Source: Prolixibacteraceae bacterium (GTDB taxonomy: Bacteria; Bacteroidota; Bacteroidia; Bacteroidales; Prolixibacteraceae). From it: a stretch of DNA of 64,000 nt. Each line of letters starts with the position of its first letter. Position 1 is the first letter of the stretch. A model generated the notes under the pieces. It was not told the DNA's origin. It did not search any database and saw nothing but the letters and a program-made list of their open reading frames with translations. The DNA is taken from the NCBI GenBank assembly GCA_003506435.1, contig DOAQ01000025.1, forward strand, positions 233,359 through 297,358, read 5' to 3'. This document shows positions 61,287 through 64,000 of the stretch, piece by piece. The position numbers and the translations under genes were made by a program.

Positions 61287-61862
61287 TCAGCGTGCCGGTA
61301 TCTCATTTTCCTGTTGGTCGGTATTACCCGGCATGTCGAATGCCGTTACGGTGATCTTTTCTCCAGCCAGATTTTCGTTTGCTACAGTGGCTGTATAAAT
61401 CCAGTCCATTTCAGAAGCTCCGGGTACAGCTTCACCTTCTTCAACTAAGGAGCCATCCATATTTTCGATCTTCACATGAACAGAAGAAACAGCAAAATCG
61501 TCAGTTACCGTAATGGTAATGGTACTGCCAACAGCACCGCTGTAACCATCCATATTGATCAATTCTATTTGCGGGGAATTGAAATAATCGGCTATCGCTA
61601 TGTTAAAAGCGGAGATCCCGCCTGTGGCCTTTGATGCATAGAGCACTTTTGTAGCAGGATTGGCAATAGCCGATTTGCCGTAGATAATACCACGCTGAAA
61701 TTTACGACGGATGTTTTTCTGATCTTCAGAGGGTTCTTCTTCAGAACTCACAGGAACTCTTGATACAAAAATCTTGTCGTCGGATTTACGGCGACGGAAG
61801 ATAAAATTGCCTACCCGGCCGCTAAGGCCTTCGGTGGCAATGTTCTTTTTTGATTGTGCCAT
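61287..61862 (-). CDS. Hypothetical protein with basic N-terminus and Ig-like C-terminus
   Basis: 191 residues. I do not recognise a named family. Residues 1-65 are basic (LSGRVGNFIFRRRKSDDKIFVSR), 65-100 contain NPATKVLYASKATGGISAFNIAIADYF, and the rest is beta-rich (GAVGSTITITVTDDFAVSSVHVKI, EMDWIYTATV). The basic start followed by a beta sandwich resembles several small Bacteroidetes protein families of unknown function. No signal peptide. A GTCCC-4 nt-GGGAC hairpin lies 16-29 bp before the ATG. Likely a real gene by codon use and length. Confidence 0.65.
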   Translation of the reverse strand: MAQSKKNIATEGLSGRVGNFIFRRRKSDDKIFVSRVPVSSEEEPSEDQKNIRRKFQRGIIYGKSAIANPATKVLYASKATGGISAFNIAIADYFNSPQIELINMDGYSGAVGSTITITVTDDFAVSSVHVKIENMDGSLVEEGEAVPGASEMDWIYTATVANENLAGEKITVTAFDMPGNTDQQENEIPAR

Positions 61863-62082
61863 ACGTTAATTGTTTTTGTCCCGGAGGGGACGATTAATAA
61901 TGAATATATATCCGCTTTTATGAATCGAAACCAATTTAAGTTCAAACGGTTTTTTGTTTGTAATGCAATAATTCAACGAACCAATAATCGCAAGGATTAT
62001 AAATCCCCCTGTTACCAAGGTGTAAATTACAAATAAGTGTTAGTAATCAACATATTCGCTCGTTTTTAAGAATTGACTACTA

Positions 62083-63741
62083 TCATCTTATGTCTATCTT
62101 AATAGGATTTATACATCCTGTAATTTCATTGCAACAAATATTTAAATCTTCCACATTGGAAACATAAATACCGTTTTTTGCATTTTCTCCTTCAATAATA
62201 TTTCCCTCAATGGTTATATGTTTATGTAACCCATATAAAAACTTGTTCGGTGCATCTACATTGATAGCAATACCACAGCTTCCTGCAATTGTTCCTGCAC
62301 CAGTACCACAACGAATAATAGAGTTATATCGAATAATTACATTTTCTGATGTTGGCCCTTCATACCAATTACCTTCTGCTCCAATTTGAATGCCAGTCCC
62401 TGTCGATTCCCTGATCAGGTTGTGTTCAATAAGTACATTTCGTGTTTTTATAAGAAACCCTCTGGCCCGGTTACTTGTTACCGAACATCCGGTAATTTCC
62501 ACACGAGGTAAACGGGTAATATTGATAAGATAAAAATTTTCAAGATCGGAAGGAAGTTCTTCATTTAAAGTGATATGTGAATATAATCCTTCGATATTGT
62601 TTTCCCTTGATCTGACTACAACTTTTTTTACAACTTCCAAACCCGACGTGGTAACTAATTCTAAAGTATCACCTACGTCAGGATAATCAAGAATTTGAGC
62701 ATGTAACTTTGCTTTTGAAACTAAATTGTACCCCTTACCTGTAGGTTTAATAATGGTAAGATAATAGTTGTGAATATTAATCGCATCGTCTCCCTGACCT
62801 TCAAACAGACAATTCTCATATCGAATGAACCCTTTGCAGGAAGTAAAGTGCGAAGCATCAGTATTGGTTGACATTAATTGACCAGCAACGGGAACAATCC
62901 GCACTCCATTGAGGTGAATATTTTCGGAACGGTGCCCCAAAATACCCATTCCTGGTTGTGAATGAATTGTAACATCTTCAATTTCGATGTCTTTAGATTC
63001 AAACAGTAATATTGCCGGACGGAAATGTAAAGTGTGAGCAATTGTTACAATATTACCTTTTACATCTTGATTAAGTTTACAGTATATCCTTAATGTTTGC
63101 GGCGCTATCATTTCATGATGGGGAAAATAATTTAAATCCTGCAAAATCATCCGGTGAGACTTGACATCCCATATATGCAAACGACATAAGGGCATATTAG
63201 CTGTTACCGAATATAAATCACTAAACTTTACATCAAACCATTCCTTTTGTACCTCAATAATTTCTCCAACTGAATACGGTTTACGTTTATAATCAATTGT
63301 TAATCCTTCAATCTTTACATTTTTACAATTGGTTAAAGAGACAGGCTCCATCCATCCTTCGCATAACAATGTGGCTCCATGTGCTTCTACAATGACGTTA
63401 CGTGTCCCATCAAAATTTAATCCTTTTACATACGGATAATAAGGACGGAAAATGGAATCAGACGGATTCCCTTTTATACTCCCGTTTAATATGCCATTCA
63501 TCAATTTCACGGCCTTTTCATCTTTGAAATTATAAATTCCAGGAGGAAAATATAATTTAGTTCCAGGGGATGATTTGCAATAATTCACGGCCTCACGTAA
63601 TTGTGTGGCATCATTTTGACCATCATCAGGTATCGCACTAAACTCAGTCACATTAACCACGTTTAATGATTTTTCGGGTTTAAAGGAAAAGATTGAAATA
63701 CCCAATGCTATAATGTAGAGTAGTTTGCCAATATATTTCAT
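62083..63741 (-). CDS. GH110-like (alpha-1,3-galactosidase family) parallel beta-helix enzyme
   Basis: 552 residues. N-terminal signal (about 1-21), FSAIPDDGQNDATQLREAVNYC near 33 as in pectate-lyase-like solenoids, then beta-helix coils. STNTDASHFTSCKGFIRYENCLFEGQGDDAINIHNYYL (about residues 289-325) carries the paired Asp-rich motifs of GH110 alpha-1,3-galactosidases (known for acting on blood-group-B-type galactose). Secreted or periplasmic. Substrate not fixed by reading. Next to the truncated gene at the window edge. Confidence 0.75.
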   Translation of the reverse strand: MKYIGKLLYIIALGISIFSFKPEKSLNVVNVTEFSAIPDDGQNDATQLREAVNYCKSSPGTKLYFPPGIYNFKDEKAVKLMNGILNGSIKGNPSDSIFRPYYPYVKGLNFDGTRNVIVEAHGATLLCEGWMEPVSLTNCKNVKIEGLTIDYKRKPYSVGEIIEVQKEWFDVKFSDLYSVTANMPLCRLHIWDVKSHRMILQDLNYFPHHEMIAPQTLRIYCKLNQDVKGNIVTIAHTLHFRPAILLFESKDIEIEDVTIHSQPGMGILGHRSENIHLNGVRIVPVAGQLMSTNTDASHFTSCKGFIRYENCLFEGQGDDAINIHNYYLTIIKPTGKGYNLVSKAKLHAQILDYPDVGDTLELVTTSGLEVVKKVVVRSRENNIEGLYSHITLNEELPSDLENFYLINITRLPRVEITGCSVTSNRARGFLIKTRNVLIEHNLIRESTGTGIQIGAEGNWYEGPTSENVIIRYNSIIRCGTGAGTIAGSCGIAINVDAPNKFLYGLHKHITIEGNIIEGENAKNGIYVSNVEDLNICCNEITGCINPIKIDIR

Positions 63742-63744
63742 GAT

Positions 63745-64000
63745 TTATAAGATTACGCATGATTGTCCTTTTACACTGAGTTGAAGTTGATAATATCCAT
63801 TTCTTTTCTCCACGGAAGAAATGATCTTTCGGTTTAATTTTTTTTCATTTAGCATTTGTTCGGGGATAACTAATATTCTGTTTTTTACCTCTCCGAGCTT
63901 GCCAGACGACAGATCTAACCTGATAATTTCTCCTTTTTCAAAACATACAGTAGCTACCATATCTCCATAACATGCCAACTTAAACGAAAAGTCTTTCCAA
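63745..64000 (-). CDS. C-terminus of an unidentified protein (partial, start beyond window)
   Basis: Open to the window edge; about 85 codons are visible, ending at 63745, only 3 bp before the GH110-like ATG. Beta-rich: CYGDMVATVCFEKGEIIRLDLSS and GYYQLQLSVKGQSCVIL at the end. Could be the C-terminal beta domain of another glycan-active enzyme in the same operon, but I cannot assign a family from this fragment. Confidence 0.6.
   Translation of the reverse strand, partial: WKDFSFKLACYGDMVATVCFEKGEIIRLDLSSGKLGEVKNRILVIPEQMLNEKKLNRKIISSVEKRNGYYQLQLSVKGQSCVIL

Overview
The window looks like a chromosomal stretch of a Bacteroidota bacterium, most plausibly an environmental Bacteroidales/Marinilabiliales-type organism (family placement is inference). 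Pointers are promoters of the Bacteroidetes type (TTTG, about 20 bp, TAnnTTTG; a clean case precedes tRNA-Leu), type IX secretion-associated proteins (PorP/SprF-like, a PorE-like OmpA protein, a gliding-type C-terminal domain), the lipoprotein TamL paired with TamB, and two menaquinone genes. Genes are dense, and housekeeping loci alternate with envelope and stress loci.

Layout. 1-2764 (-): menaquinone operon (MenI-like thioesterase, menF, menD cut by the edge). 2919-6527 (-): a Tat-exported alpha-galactosidase-like hydrolase and a secreted S37/S28-type peptidase. 6785-9581: DUF4395 protein and recQ, separated by a large palindromic element. 9794-15202 (+): tatC, lptB, tRNA-Leu, tig, clpP, clpX. 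15433-21933: rmuC, thioredoxin-like protein, ung, folA, thyA, nucleoside MFS transporter, bifunctional-nuclease domain protein. 22198-30154 (+): two tandem MCE/Mla lipid-transport modules (E-F-D, E-F-D), an Omp85-like barrel and a YihY protein. 30329-33096: two L,D-transpeptidases and MarC. 33199-51043 (-): tamB-tamL preceded by cbpM/cbpA, a hybrid PAS kinase, two alpha/beta hydrolases, catalase, an FAD reductase, a wrecked methyltransferase gene, yceI, class I aldolase, uspA and an acidic small protein. 51207-58937 (-): PorE-like, PorP-like, and three secreted Ig/PKD/ice-binding surface proteins. 59188-60789 (+): AsmA-like protein. 60847-64000: tRNA-Ala with a degenerate tandem copy, an unknown protein, a GH110-like glycosidase and the end of another gene.

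Main discovery candidate. Eight intergenic sites share one exact 66-bp architecture: GTGTGAAT, then 11 bp later GTAAC, then 21 bp later a second GTAAC, and, ending 33 bp after that, a -7-like YAnCTTTG. Every copy points into a gene, lies just upstream of its start codon, and in several cases corrects that start. The controlled units are both MCE modules, an L,D-transpeptidase, marC, the catalase/kinase/TamB unit, the UspA/aldolase/YceI unit, the ice-binding/adhesin unit and an AsmA-like gene. Most are envelope or stress functions, so I infer one dedicated envelope/stress regulon with an activator-dependent promoter. The regulator is not identifiable from this window.
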